From: Pogonophryne albipinna
Lineage: Eukaryota; Chordata; Actinopteri; Perciformes; Artedidraconidae
Direction: 5' to 3'
Assembly: GCA_028583405.1 (NCBI GenBank)
Contig: CM053261.1
Location: 15,616,783 to 15,680,782, forward strand
DNA: 64,000 nucleotides
Shown: in pieces, positions 50,468-62,400 of the stretch
How the letters are laid out: every line of letters begins with the position of its first letter
Position numbering within the stretch: position 1 is the stretch's first letter
Notes under the pieces: model-generated
Seen by the model: only the letters and a program-made list of their open reading frames with translations
What the model was told of the DNA's origin: nothing
The model's database searches: none
Made by a program: the position numbers and the translations under genes

Positions 50468-53400
50468 GTAAGCTTTGTCAATAAATAGTGTTGACAAGTT
50501 AGCATCTGTGAGCTAATGTTTGTTAGCATTTTCAATGCTTCTGGGTAGCTTAGCTGGCTTGCTAGCTGTTCGTCTTTAGGTTTTCCGTTTACACCTGAAT
50601 CATAAACATATACAAACATATATATTGGTTACTTATACACAAATAACAGTTAGATATTTCGGTTTAAAAGTGTGGCACGAAAAAGCTGTTACAGTCACTT
50701 TTATCTTCTTAGTTTCTAGCCAAGTAGTTATCCTAGAACGCTAGCTATTAGCATATTTGCTAGCTACGTCATAACATTATGCTCATTGAGTGTTCAGTGT
50801 TTACTTGTGGTTGTGAGAATTAACAACTGTATGCGTGTGAAATAAATAAATTAGGTAGTTTTCACGTTTAATACACGTTTGCTCTAGGTATAAATGGAGT
50901 CGCAGTTTAGCATAGTTAGCTAATGTGAAGTGACTGCACAGCATGTTGGCTATCAAGATAGATTTTACTTTCTATTTGGTGCTTTGCGTAAATTACCGAT
51001 GTCACAAACTGGTCAAGTTGAAAGTATCAGATACCTGTTTCAAAGGAAAGCATAACAATCAGAGGTGGGAAGTATTTCTGGTGCCAGTACTTTACTCCAC
51101 TACTTATTTTTCTGACAACTTTTTACTTTTACTTCTTACATTTTTAACATAAATACCTGTACTTTCTACTTCTTACATTTTCAAAACAGGTTCGTTACTT
51201 TAGTTTTAATCTGTGGCGTGATCATTATTATTTAGAGTCATTGCGTGCCTATGGATTTTAACAAGGTCCGTGTATCCATCATTTCCTGGTCTTCTCTAAA
51301 GAAGAGGGACCAATGAAAACTTTGTCATGTTGCCGTTGTTCAGCATGGAAACATTCATTAGCTAACAATGACATTATTGTTCTATTAATCTAAATTGAGG
51401 TCAGTTACTCTTTAAAACAGTTAGTTATGGGTACTTTTTACTTAAGTACATTTCCAAGCCCATACTTCTTTACTTGTACTTAAGTAAAGAAGTATAGTTA
51501 ATACTTCTACTTTTACCAGAGTATTTTACCGAGTATCTGTACTTCTACTTGAGTAAAGGATGTGTGTACTTTTGCCATCTCTGGTAACAATTAATGTTTC
51601 TCGCAGTAAAGTAAATGTCTCTGTTATAATAGTCTGTGTTCTTCTATATATATATAGTGTATGTCTTCAAGCATGGTTCTAGTATACTTGTTTTTGTCCC
51701 TATGAAGACAGTTTAGTTTGCAGATATTGAACTGGAACCACTTACAATTTGTTCACCAATCATAACGGCTGACCCTGAAGTTATAAGCATTGCTTGTGTT
51801 TCTTTTTTTTCAGGATTTTCAGTTTCGACAAATGAAAAAAACCAGAGTCTTTCAGCCCACTGAAGATTTGCCAAAAGAAAGAACTAGTCTGCTTACCATC
51901 TCAAACAAATTTGGTTTAACTTTTGTCGGGCTCGACAGAACATTCAAGGTTTACCAAACTCAAGACATCCTGGGTGCTGATAAATTTGATGGCAACCCCA
52001 ACGAAGTAGGTATGTATATGACTTTAGAAATTGTTTTGCACAACATTGGCATGTTGGCTGTTGCTAACAATTCGTCTTCACCCTGCTTTCCGTTTAAGTC
52101 TTTTACTCACAATTTGCTCCATTTTGTTCTAGTCGAGGGGACACCTGTATTGGCAGACGTGACTGTGGATCTGTCCCTGCACCACTTAGCTCTCAGTAGT
52201 GATGAACTCACTTTGTCAGTATGTGGTATTTCTGAGGCGGGGGGGTTGTCCTTCACCTTCTATGATGTCCGCACCTTCATGAACAAGGTGACTATTTTTT
52301 ATCCTACTTTGACTCTTTCAATGTATGTCTTGAGGCATTGTATTTGAAGATTGTGTAGTAGTATTTGCATAACAAAAATAGCTTAAACAGTGCAAGATTA
52401 GCTATTTACTTACATTGTTATATACAGTCTGACCAGCAACCTGAAAAACACCCTGACATACAGCAATTATTTTAGATTAAATTATCATTTATAATTAGTT
52501 TTACAGTTCAGCATAAAGTCTCCAAATAATGCCTTTTACTTTTTCTATGTTGACCGTTAAAAATACACAGTTTGTAAACCTTCCCAGCTGATGTACATAG
52601 TCTGCATGCAACAGTTTAATTATAGTAGTACATTATGAAATAATTGCATGGAATTCTTGTCAATGTTATTATTAACTATTTTCAGTTAAATGTAGTACGT
52701 TTCTAACCTGGCTACTCAATTATTAAATGCCCCAGTGTTTGACAGATTTACATAAAAAATATGTTTCCAGGCAAGAACCCAGAAACTACCTTTTGCATCA
52801 CTGCTGCCTGCAGTAGCCCCTGGCTGTTTAGTGCAAGACCTGAAGTGGAATCCTGTCCAGCCGTCAATGCTCGCCGCCTGTCTGTCTGACGGCTGTTTGA
52901 TGATCTTGGATGTTACTGGCGATGTCAAAGTGCAGGCTCAGCTACCTGCTTCAAATGGCATCACATGTAGTGAGTGAGACTCGTCACCTTGAGTTTACTT
53001 CTGCTCCATATATTTATTGTGGCTCAATTGCAGATAATGTTATTTGTTTCTCGCAGTTGGCTGGAGTCCAAAAGGAAAACAAGTTGCTGCAGGAAAAATG
53101 AATTCTGAAGTCAGTCAATATACACCTGTAAGTAATCCTTATTCCTCATGATTACAAATAAATCACTTAGAGCTGCAGAATCCAACTAACGGAAGGAATA
53201 ACTGACTTAATCTTATTTTTAAAGGCACTAGAGGAAAAAAGAAAAATCCCATGTCCCACCTTCTATACTTCTGACCCTGTCAAAGGTAAGGCACATCCTG
53301 TATTGATAAATCAACTGATATGTGTGTGTTATGCACATTAACTGAGCCGGATTATTAATGAGATTAAATACTTTATCAACATCAATATATTTAATATTCT

Positions 53401-56400
53401 CGTTTAGTTTCACTTGTATTACTGTATCCGAACCCTATCTGTGGCCAATCAATCTCTTTCCTGTTGTCTCTCACAGTTCTGGATGTGCAGTGGCTGAAAA
53501 CGTTTGTGTTTGCTGTGGTCTATGCTGCTGCAGACGGGTCCCTTGAGACCCCTCCTGAGCTCGTATTGATCTCCCTTCCTGTGAGTACACCCTACAACCA
53601 CAGTGCACTGAATTCACCTTCACACATTTAGATTATTTTCAGGTTATACCCCTTCAGTCTCCTCTGCTTCTCACTCATCACCTCAGCAGATACATTTGAC
53701 AAGGTTCGTACGGGTGCTTGAAATCCTTGAAAATGCTTGAAATTTGACGTGGTGTTTTTAAGGTTGGGAAAGTGCTTGAATTTTGGGAATGGTGCTTGAA
53801 ATTGAGATAAAGTGCTTGAAAATGTAAATGGCATAGTGTTATTTTTTAATATATGAAGCGTGAGCTGTGTGCTCGAGTCTTCCTGCCTGTCGGCTGAACT
53901 CTGCTGCGCCAGGATGAGGGTCAGCTACATTATCTACGGTGCGTTCGTTAACTGTGCGGAGTCACTGTGGCACAGACTGAGCCGCTGGTGAACAGCTGTT
54001 AGAACGGGCCGTTCAGGTGTTTAGAGCATAGCGGCAGAGCGTGATGTGAACTGAAACGTTTTTCTGTCTCAATATCATTTAAGGAATCGTTGAGCTAGCT
54101 ACACATACATTGTCACTATCTGCTAACGTTAGCTTTAGCCTTCGTTTTCGAAGTTTTTTTCATAGGCTATAAACAGAGGTGGTATAAGTATAGATATGTA
54201 TTAGAGTAAAAGTAGAAGTACTCAGATCTTGTACTTTAGTAGAAGTACTCAGATCTTGTACTTAATAAAAGTATAGTACTCAGATGTTGTAGGCTACTTG
54301 AGTAAAAGTAGAAGTACTTAGATCTTGTACTTGAGTAAAAGTAGAAGTACTTAGATCTTGTACTTGAGTAAAAGTAGAAGTACTCAGGTCTTGTACTTGA
54401 GTAAAAGTAGAAGTACTCGTACTTAGATCTTGTACTTGAGTAAAAGTAGAAGTACTCAGATAAGTAAAAGTAGAAGTACTCAGATCTTGCACTTGAGTAA
54501 AAGTAGAAGTACTCAGATCTTGTACTTGAGTAAAAGTAGAAGTACTCAGATCTTGTACTTGAGTAAAAGTAGAAGTACTCAGGTCTTGTACTTGAGTAAA
54601 AGTAGAAGTACTCAGATCTTGTACTTGAGTAAAAGTAGAAGTACTCAGATCTTGTACTTGAGTAAAAGCAGAAGTACTCAGGTCTTGTACTTGAGTAAAA
54701 GTAGAAGTACTCAGATCTTGTACTTGAGTAAAAGTAGAAGTACTCAGATCTTGTACTTGAGTAAAAGCAGAAGTACTCAGGTCTTGTACTTGAGTGAAAG
54801 TAGAAGTACTCAGATCTTGTACTTAGTAAAAGTAGAAGTACCAGAGTGTACTAATACTCTGTCACAGTAAAAGTCCTGCATTCAAAATGTTCCTCAAGTG
54901 AAAGTAGAAAAGTATGATCATCAAAATATAGTTAAAGTAGCGACAGTAAAAGTAGTCATCGTGCAGATTGGTCCATTTCAGAATAATATATATGATATGT
55001 TTTCTAATGATTGATCATGAAAGTGTTCTCAAAGCTGGTAAAGGTGCAGCTAGTTTGAATGACTTTGTATACTGCAGGGTAGCTTGTGGATTTACTCCAG
55101 GTGGAACTAAAGTCTGATTTAACACTTGATTATATTTCACATCATTCATCCACATCTGTAGAGTAACTAAGGGGATTAAATACATGTAGTGGAGCAAAAG
55201 TACACCATGTACTTCTGACTTATGTTACTGCCAACCTAAAAGTACCTCAAAAATAGTAATCAATAATGTATTGAAAAGTTATTTGGCTGATTGTTTTATA
55301 TTGGCTCAGCCAGGTTATATGGGAGGCCTAGTCTACGTACAGATCACTAATTTTGAAATATTTAACTTAGTTTTCTTTTCTTTAATTTTTCATCCTCGTG
55401 TAGAAGGCTATCACGAAACACACATTTGGTTGTTTATAGCATAAAGAACATCTGATTTAATGTGAGGTAGGGAAATAATCATTTGAGAATGTGTATATAA
55501 ATATGTAATTTACAACAGCTGTAAGATGCTTGAAAAGCTGGAAAATGCACCTTGAAAATGCTTGAAAAGTGCTTGAATTTGACTTTGGAAAAGGTGTAAG
55601 AACCCTGATTTGACCATGTATTTATTTTGAAATTCACATCAGCTTTTCTTGTTTGTTGGAAGATTATTCCTCCACATGGCCACAACAACAAGGTGAAGAA
55701 ACAAATGCAGCCTTAGGTGCTTTTGCCAGATTATATGTCAGCTTTAGAGGCCATGTGCTTTGTGGTGTTAACAGATTGTTTTTGTAGTGGCTCTGGAGTC
55801 GCGTAGAGGCTCCTACTGCGGCTCCCTGTGCCTCCTAATGTATTGTTACTTCACTAGGATGCTTCTTTAAACTAAAGCGCACAGTGTAAGACATTATTGT
55901 TGGTTTCATAGAGCTTCACATTTACCACACATCTCCTACTTCACATCAACTGTTTAACATAATATGACTTTTAAATTGCAGTTGGATGTCAATGGGCATT
56001 ATGTGCTTCTCAGTATATGTAGTGACATTGTTTTTCTTGTAAAATGGAAGAATCAGCTAGCAGTTGTTTCATTAGTTGAATTATTTTAATGTACCATAAG
56101 AACCTGTTTTAACGTTGGATTTCTCTGTGTTTTTGTAGAAGAAGGATGAGAGGCCGGAGACAAAGTATCTGAACTTTAGTGACACGGTGTACGGCAGCTT
56201 CACGGAGCGACAACACCACTACTTCCTTAGCCATGTGGAGGACTGGTGAGTTTGATCACCATTTCCATGCATTGATGGGGCAAGATATTAAGTTTGATTT
56301 CTTTCAATATCATGAAGAATTGGTGTAATATTTGCTTTGTTTCTTTTATTCAGGGACCTCCTGTTTGCAGCATCAGCGGCCTCCATTGAAGTCAGTGTCA

Positions 56401-59400
56401 TAGCCGCCAGACAAGAGGACAAGGTATTAAATGACATGAAAAGCTAAAGATGTTTTAGAAATCATACGTTTAAAGGTGGGGTAGGTAATTTTGGAGAAAC
56501 CAGCTCGAGTGCGCTGGAATTAGAAAATACACAGCCGGAACAAATTTTCCACTTCCTTACAGAGCCCCTCCTCCAACACACACGAGCGCGCACATGACCA
56601 ATGAGGGCACGAGATAAGTTTGTGCCCAGATGGAAGGCTGACAGGCAGGTAGGCCATCCAGTTATTTTAGCCGGGCCGGCTCAGATGATTGGTGGTGCTT
56701 TTTACAGCGCTACGGCTTCCACAGATGACATTTTTTTATGATTTTTTTGTCAAAGCACTTAAGATATTCATTGCTATCGGGATGTTAAGAGCATTCCATG
56801 GAATATAACAAAAAGTGTATCTCGAGCCGGTTTCTCAAACTTACCTACCCCACCTTTAAATGACACACTGTTTTGAATAAAGATAGAAATGAAAGGTGTC
56901 GATCTCAATGATATGTTTCCATTGTCATTCAAAAGTCAAATATGATATTTGTATAGTTTTGATAGAAAAAACATGACATTACGTGGTTTGAAAGTATCAA
57001 GGAAAGTTGTATAATTTTTCTAACAAGTTCTTCTCACTCAGAAGAACACTATTTTTTTTAAATAATGCAAGCTACCAGAGCTTCCTCCGTCCGCAGTGAG
57101 CAAGCCTAATGCCATACATTAAACTAGCCCATTCAAGGACAGTAAAGCAAGGTTGTGAATGTGCTTAAACACATTTTCCATTACTGTATCAGGTTTCCAC
57201 AAAAAAAAAGAAATGTTATTTGAAATGCACTGAATTCGACTGTTTGTTGTCCTTTTAGAACTGGGAGCTTTGGATCCTGGAAGATGCAAGTAGAGCTGAG
57301 CTTCCAGTGACGGAGACGAGTGAAGACACACTGCCTCTCGGCCTAGCCATAGACTACACCAGCCAGCAGGCGATCTACATCAGTGAGTGGATTTGGTTTT
57401 CTGTTCATTTCCTCTCTTCACCTGTCTGACGTGTGCGCACGTCCACACAAAACACTTACTCAAATGCTTGCTCATTTTGGAGCCCACTAATGTCTGTTTA
57501 AGCACTTCGGCGTTCAATTGATATCATTTTGGCAATTTGTATTGGATTTTACAGTTAAATGTTGAAGACTTATTTAATCTGAGTTCTAATGAGTTTCAAA
57601 TCATCCATGTACTTTATCCGAATACTGATCACTATAACATTATAAAGTAATAAATAGGATTAGTTTTTATATACATATCGCTTTAATGTTTCCAATGTGT
57701 TTAGTTATAAATGGTTTTGCTCGTCTTTGGTGAAGCACAAAAATTCCCCATGGTTTGAAAGAAAATAGTGAAATGACAGAATGAACTTTGTGGAGCGAAT
57801 CCAACCAGCTGAGGCCGGTTTGAACACTATCTTCCATCAGCTAAATCTACAAACTAAAGCTTTCTGTGATATCAAGTTTTTTTTCTTTAGGCATGTTTAA
57901 GTATTGAGTCTGTCTGTGTCCTATTCATATTAACAGTTGGAGTTATCTCATGAAATGCATTGTCCTAGTTTGTGGTTAACCCTCCCCTAATGATCAGATG
58001 AACTGAAATAAGCCAGGTTCCTATGTGCATACAGCATCCACTGCAGTGCTCTATTGCAGCATGTGTCAAGAATAGTGATAAGCTACCGTCTCAGCGCACT
58101 GTTTTATCTCAAATGGCCGAGTCTGCCAGACATTCACGTAGAGCTGCTGCTGCTGCTGTCTATTCACATCTCTCCATGCTCACTCCAAGAAAAAAAGGAA
58201 GAACTCCCTTCCCCAGTGAGAAAAAACCTCCAATTTGGGCAACATTGTAGTCTGATCAAAACCTTTATCTGAAGTGAGAACACATTAGATATGGAAAGCA
58301 AAGGGAGAGTGACGAGAGTTATCTGTGGAGAAGACATGCAGTCATTAAAATGGCTCAGACAAGCTAGAGGACCACAACAAACAACAAAGCCCAGACGATC
58401 CTGTTGCAGAATGCTGATGAGCTTAACCGCGTGCCGCTCCCTTCTGTTCCCTCTCTTTGCCACTCCCTAGCTTTCGACTATAGTTTCAGAACTGAGATGA
58501 AACTGCACATTAGGTGTTGTATTTATGTTCTGCATTGTGTGCTTATTCTGTACAGAACTTAGTATCACTTTCACTAGTGAAACTTAATAACTATGTTTGA
58601 TCACATTTGTAAATTGAATATATAAATGTATTTTTGTGTGTATAGCTTAATCAGAGAATACAATACTCAATACCTTTAACATTGTCCAAAGCAGACATGC
58701 AGTGGGTGGAATGAATATACATTAGATGCAAAGTATAGGATAATAGCCAGGGATATGAGTCAGTGGCAATTAATCAAACACAGAAACTCAGAAGGAGCAG
58801 CTGCTGCTGCTGTCATCTACTGATGACAGTGAAAGTTATACGTGAGATATAGTTTTAGATATGAGACAGCTGTAGCGAGAACAGAGAGCACAAACTGTTC
58901 ATTGTACTTTTTGATGTATCTGAAATGAGTTGTATCAACGCTGACTAATTCATCTTTATTTTGGGGTGTGAGTTCTCAGTGTGAAATTAGTTTGGTTTAG
59001 AAAAGTTTAGTGTGCAGCCCACAACTTACTGGAAAGTGGGCATGAAGAGCAGGAAAGAGTAGGGGTGTGGCAACAAGAAGAATGAGATGGACTGTGTTTT
59101 ACCAAATGAAGCATCTTAGGATATCTTTGTCTTTACATGACTTCAGTGTGCCTTTTCAAACTGAACACTGGGTTCTTTTTTAAACCACTGGGGGGCAGAA
59201 TGAACCACGGTCAATGTGATGAGTACAGCAGTAACATACAGGCCGTTTCTCAATGTCGAGTAAACCTGCTGCAGAGCCACTATTTCAAGTATACTACGTC
59301 ATCGAGTGGCGCCGAAGCACTGTTTAAATGCATGTTAAATGCCCAGCATTCGGCGCCACTCGATGACGTAGTATACTTGAAATAGTGGCTCTGCAGCAGG

Positions 59401-62400
59401 TATACTCGACATTGAGAAACGGCCACAGTCTTTGTGCTCAAATGCTGTCAACACTTGCATGATGATTAAAGTGTCAAACTGCATTTTGCCCTCATGGACA
59501 TAGCCAGCATAGTGAGCAAACAACACCTACTGTTAATCATTTCCCTTGTGCAGAGGTGTGAGTTGGAGCGCAAAGCTGTGAACAATGCCTTATAATGTAT
59601 TACCAAACTCTGTTGCACATGCTTTGGCTCTTAATTAATAGACTCTATACACAATGTGAAGATAGATCTGCAGGTCTCCCTTGAAAAAGAGATCATTGAT
59701 CTCAATGGGATTTTACCTGGATAAATAAAGGTATTGAATTGAATTGAGATGTGGATTCTTCCTGGCTCTCTGATCTGTGGACGGTCACAAAATGGCTGGA
59801 AAGTTATGTGTGAGTCTTTCACTGCTCATCATGTAGACGACAGTGTTTCTCCATCTGATCATCCCTCTCCCTACTCTCTCCCCTCTCCCTACTCTCTCCC
59901 TACTCTCTCCCCTCTCAAAGCCGATGAGAAGACCTTGCCCCCTGCGCCCACCATGCTGATGCTGTCCACCGAGGGAATACTCTGCCCATTTGCTCTGCTC
60001 AACCTCAATCCCGGTGTCAAGCAGCTGGTCGCACCCCCATCTGTCCTCGCCCTGGATGGGGAGAGACCGCCCATGCCAGGTGAGAGAGCCAGTGAACTCA
60101 ACAGATGTTTTTAGAATAAAATGTTGTAGAAATTGATTCATAATCACACGTTGCAATGATACATGTATGAAGTCATCGAATGCAGTTTTACCAAAGTGTT
60201 TGCAAGATTTTTCCTTACTGGTGTGATGCTGACAAACATGGACATATCATTGGACATGTCTCCCATTAGTTTCTAAAGGGGAGGTGTAAGTCTGGAATTT
60301 GGTAACACAACTCAGTTAAACGGCTCAAGGGACATGTCAATCAAAAGCAAGATATGTTAAAGGGACAAGACTTTTATTCTGCTTATCTGTTTTTAAACTA
60401 AAGTACAAATAAACCAATTGCTTTTGATAGTTTTATTACACATAACATCATCACATAGGTCGCACAGTGCTGATTTGTTTTTAAGTGTACTGGGGATGAG
60501 AGCAGAAAGGAAGCATTTTTGCTAATTGCAGTGTTATCTTTGTCATTTATTACACACACACATTTATTTTCCAATTATTCATGTTTTTTACTTTCTATTT
60601 AGTGAGACCTGTTGATTTGCTTATACAGGGATCTGTCTGACTCCGTGAAGTTTTACTTTTCTATGAAGCTAGGAAAACATTGTTCTTTACCCAGCCAAAC
60701 ACCTCAACAACGTTTGTACAAATTCCCTTCAGCTCTGAAAGGAATAACTATTAACGTTGTCTAATTCTAATGCTTCTAGATTTAGCCACCTTTGCTTGTA
60801 AACACAACTTTTGATCAAATGAAAGCAAATACATTTTCTTTTCACAGGTGCTTTGGCTGCCCAACCACCCAAAGTCGCTGCCTCCATCCCCTCTGCCTCC
60901 ATCCCATCTGCTCCAGCGACATTCCCAAATCTCGGTTTTCCTCCAGCTGCTGCCCCCGCTCTTCTGGCCCCTGCTGCCGCTCCCTCTGCGGCCCCGTTCA
61001 GCGTCGCTCCCGCACCTCCCGTGTCCTCGGCATCATCGTCCAGCTTCGCTTTCTCGGTCCCAACTACCTGCGCCTCCTCTGCTCCTCCAGCTTTCTCCGT
61101 GGCGACAACCGCACCTTTTGGCCCCGGACCCTCCAGCTTCTCCTTTGCCAAACCTCCCTCTGACACTCCCTCAGCACCTTCAGCCTTTTCTTTCGCCCCA
61201 CCCATCAAACCAGCAGCGGTGGCATCTCCACTTCCAACTCCGACACCCCAGAGTATTGCTGCTGCCTCTCCGCCAACAGTGAAACTGAATCTGGCTGATA
61301 GGTAACAGATTATATTTCACACCTTTTTTACACTAATAATTGTACTGGGACTCAAAGACTTACAACATATGTATTTTAATTTCCAAGGTTTACAGCATTG
61401 GAGACACCAGCACCATCTCCACAGTCTTTCTCCTTCAATCCCTCAATGCCCAAACCAGTGACCCCCATTTCCAGTAGTTTGACCGCCCCTCCACCATCAG
61501 CCGCTAAACCTCCAGCTGTAATGGGTAAGGAAGTCCAGCCTCAGTGCCTTTGCTTTTATTCTTTGCACAAGTGTGTATGAGTGTACATGGCTTGGTTTGT
61601 GATATGAATCATGTTATCTGTCTCAGCTCCAGTGCGTCCAGTTCAAATCAGCACGCCCCCCACAGTCGTCCAGAAGCCTGCGCCTGCTCCTGCTGCACAG
61701 GGCCGCGTCCAAACACCACAGGTCATTGTTCATTATGAAGATCTGTTTGTGTTAACTAGACCGCTTTTCAATAGTGGTTGATATTTTGCTCAAAATATGT
61801 CAAGATAAATGTATCCAGCAGAGGGCCATGTTAACTTTGTTGTCTCGGTAGTACCAAAGTTGAATAGATAAATATTATGAAAAATCCTCACCATGTGTGT
61901 AGTGAGTTAAACAAGTGAATAACATAGGTTGAAGACCACAGTTGTCTTTTAAAGTTTTAAGAAGAAGCAATTGTTAAACTGTTTTGTATAAGAGTTTGAC
62001 CACAATGGTTGTTGAGATAGTTCAGTACAGTAACAAAAAAACTAGAGAATGAGTGACGATATACCTCACTGTAACAATAAACAATAAATCACCAGCGAAA
62101 GAACAACATTTAGTCCTAACAGGATTAAAACCAAGATAATTGATATACTAATCATCCAGTCCTCTCGAGTAAAAGATACAAAATAGTCAAATAATGTACA
62201 TATTATAGTACTATAACAATAAGCACAATGGTTAGCTTTTTAAGCAGTAAATTGACAATTCATAACTACACAATCAAAAAACCTTTAAGATAATACTTCA
62301 ACAATGGTATTAGGAGAATAAATAAAACATGTGAGATGGTCGCAGTAACAGATCTGACAAATTGTTGGATGTAGCAATGTCGGTTAAACTGCCACGGAAC

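Larger units (their letters stand above)
53701..55607. mobile_element. Interspersed element (about 1.9 kb) in nup214 intron 7
   Basis: Left end (C)AAGGTTCGTACGGGTGCTTG and right end GTGTAAGAACCCTG are inverted relatives, and the 7-mer ATTTGAC flanks it (53694-53700, 55608-55614). Repeated GTGCTTGAAA words occur near both ends. The hAT-like terminal style (CAGGGTTC) is suggestive. An AGTAC-rich element with a minisatellite is nested inside. Confidence 0.65.

Noticed and set aside
54480..54845. CRISPR-like array of direct repeats
   Set aside because: Units abut with no unique spacers, there are no cas genes, and the setting is a vertebrate intron.
54280..54870. Open frame with [11 protein letters not shown] repeats resembling a repetitive protein
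   Set aside because: The 33-bp intronic minisatellite length is a multiple of three, so frames stay open by construction; both strands are open and no splice or start context supports a gene.
59749..60114. 121-codon frame as a separate gene
   Set aside because: It is NUP214 exon 11 read through its intronic flanks.
60729..61282. Alternative long frames across NUP214 exon 12 on both strands
   Set aside because: GC- and Pro/Ala-rich coding exon gives open shadows; only the frame that joins neighbouring exons in phase matches NUP214.
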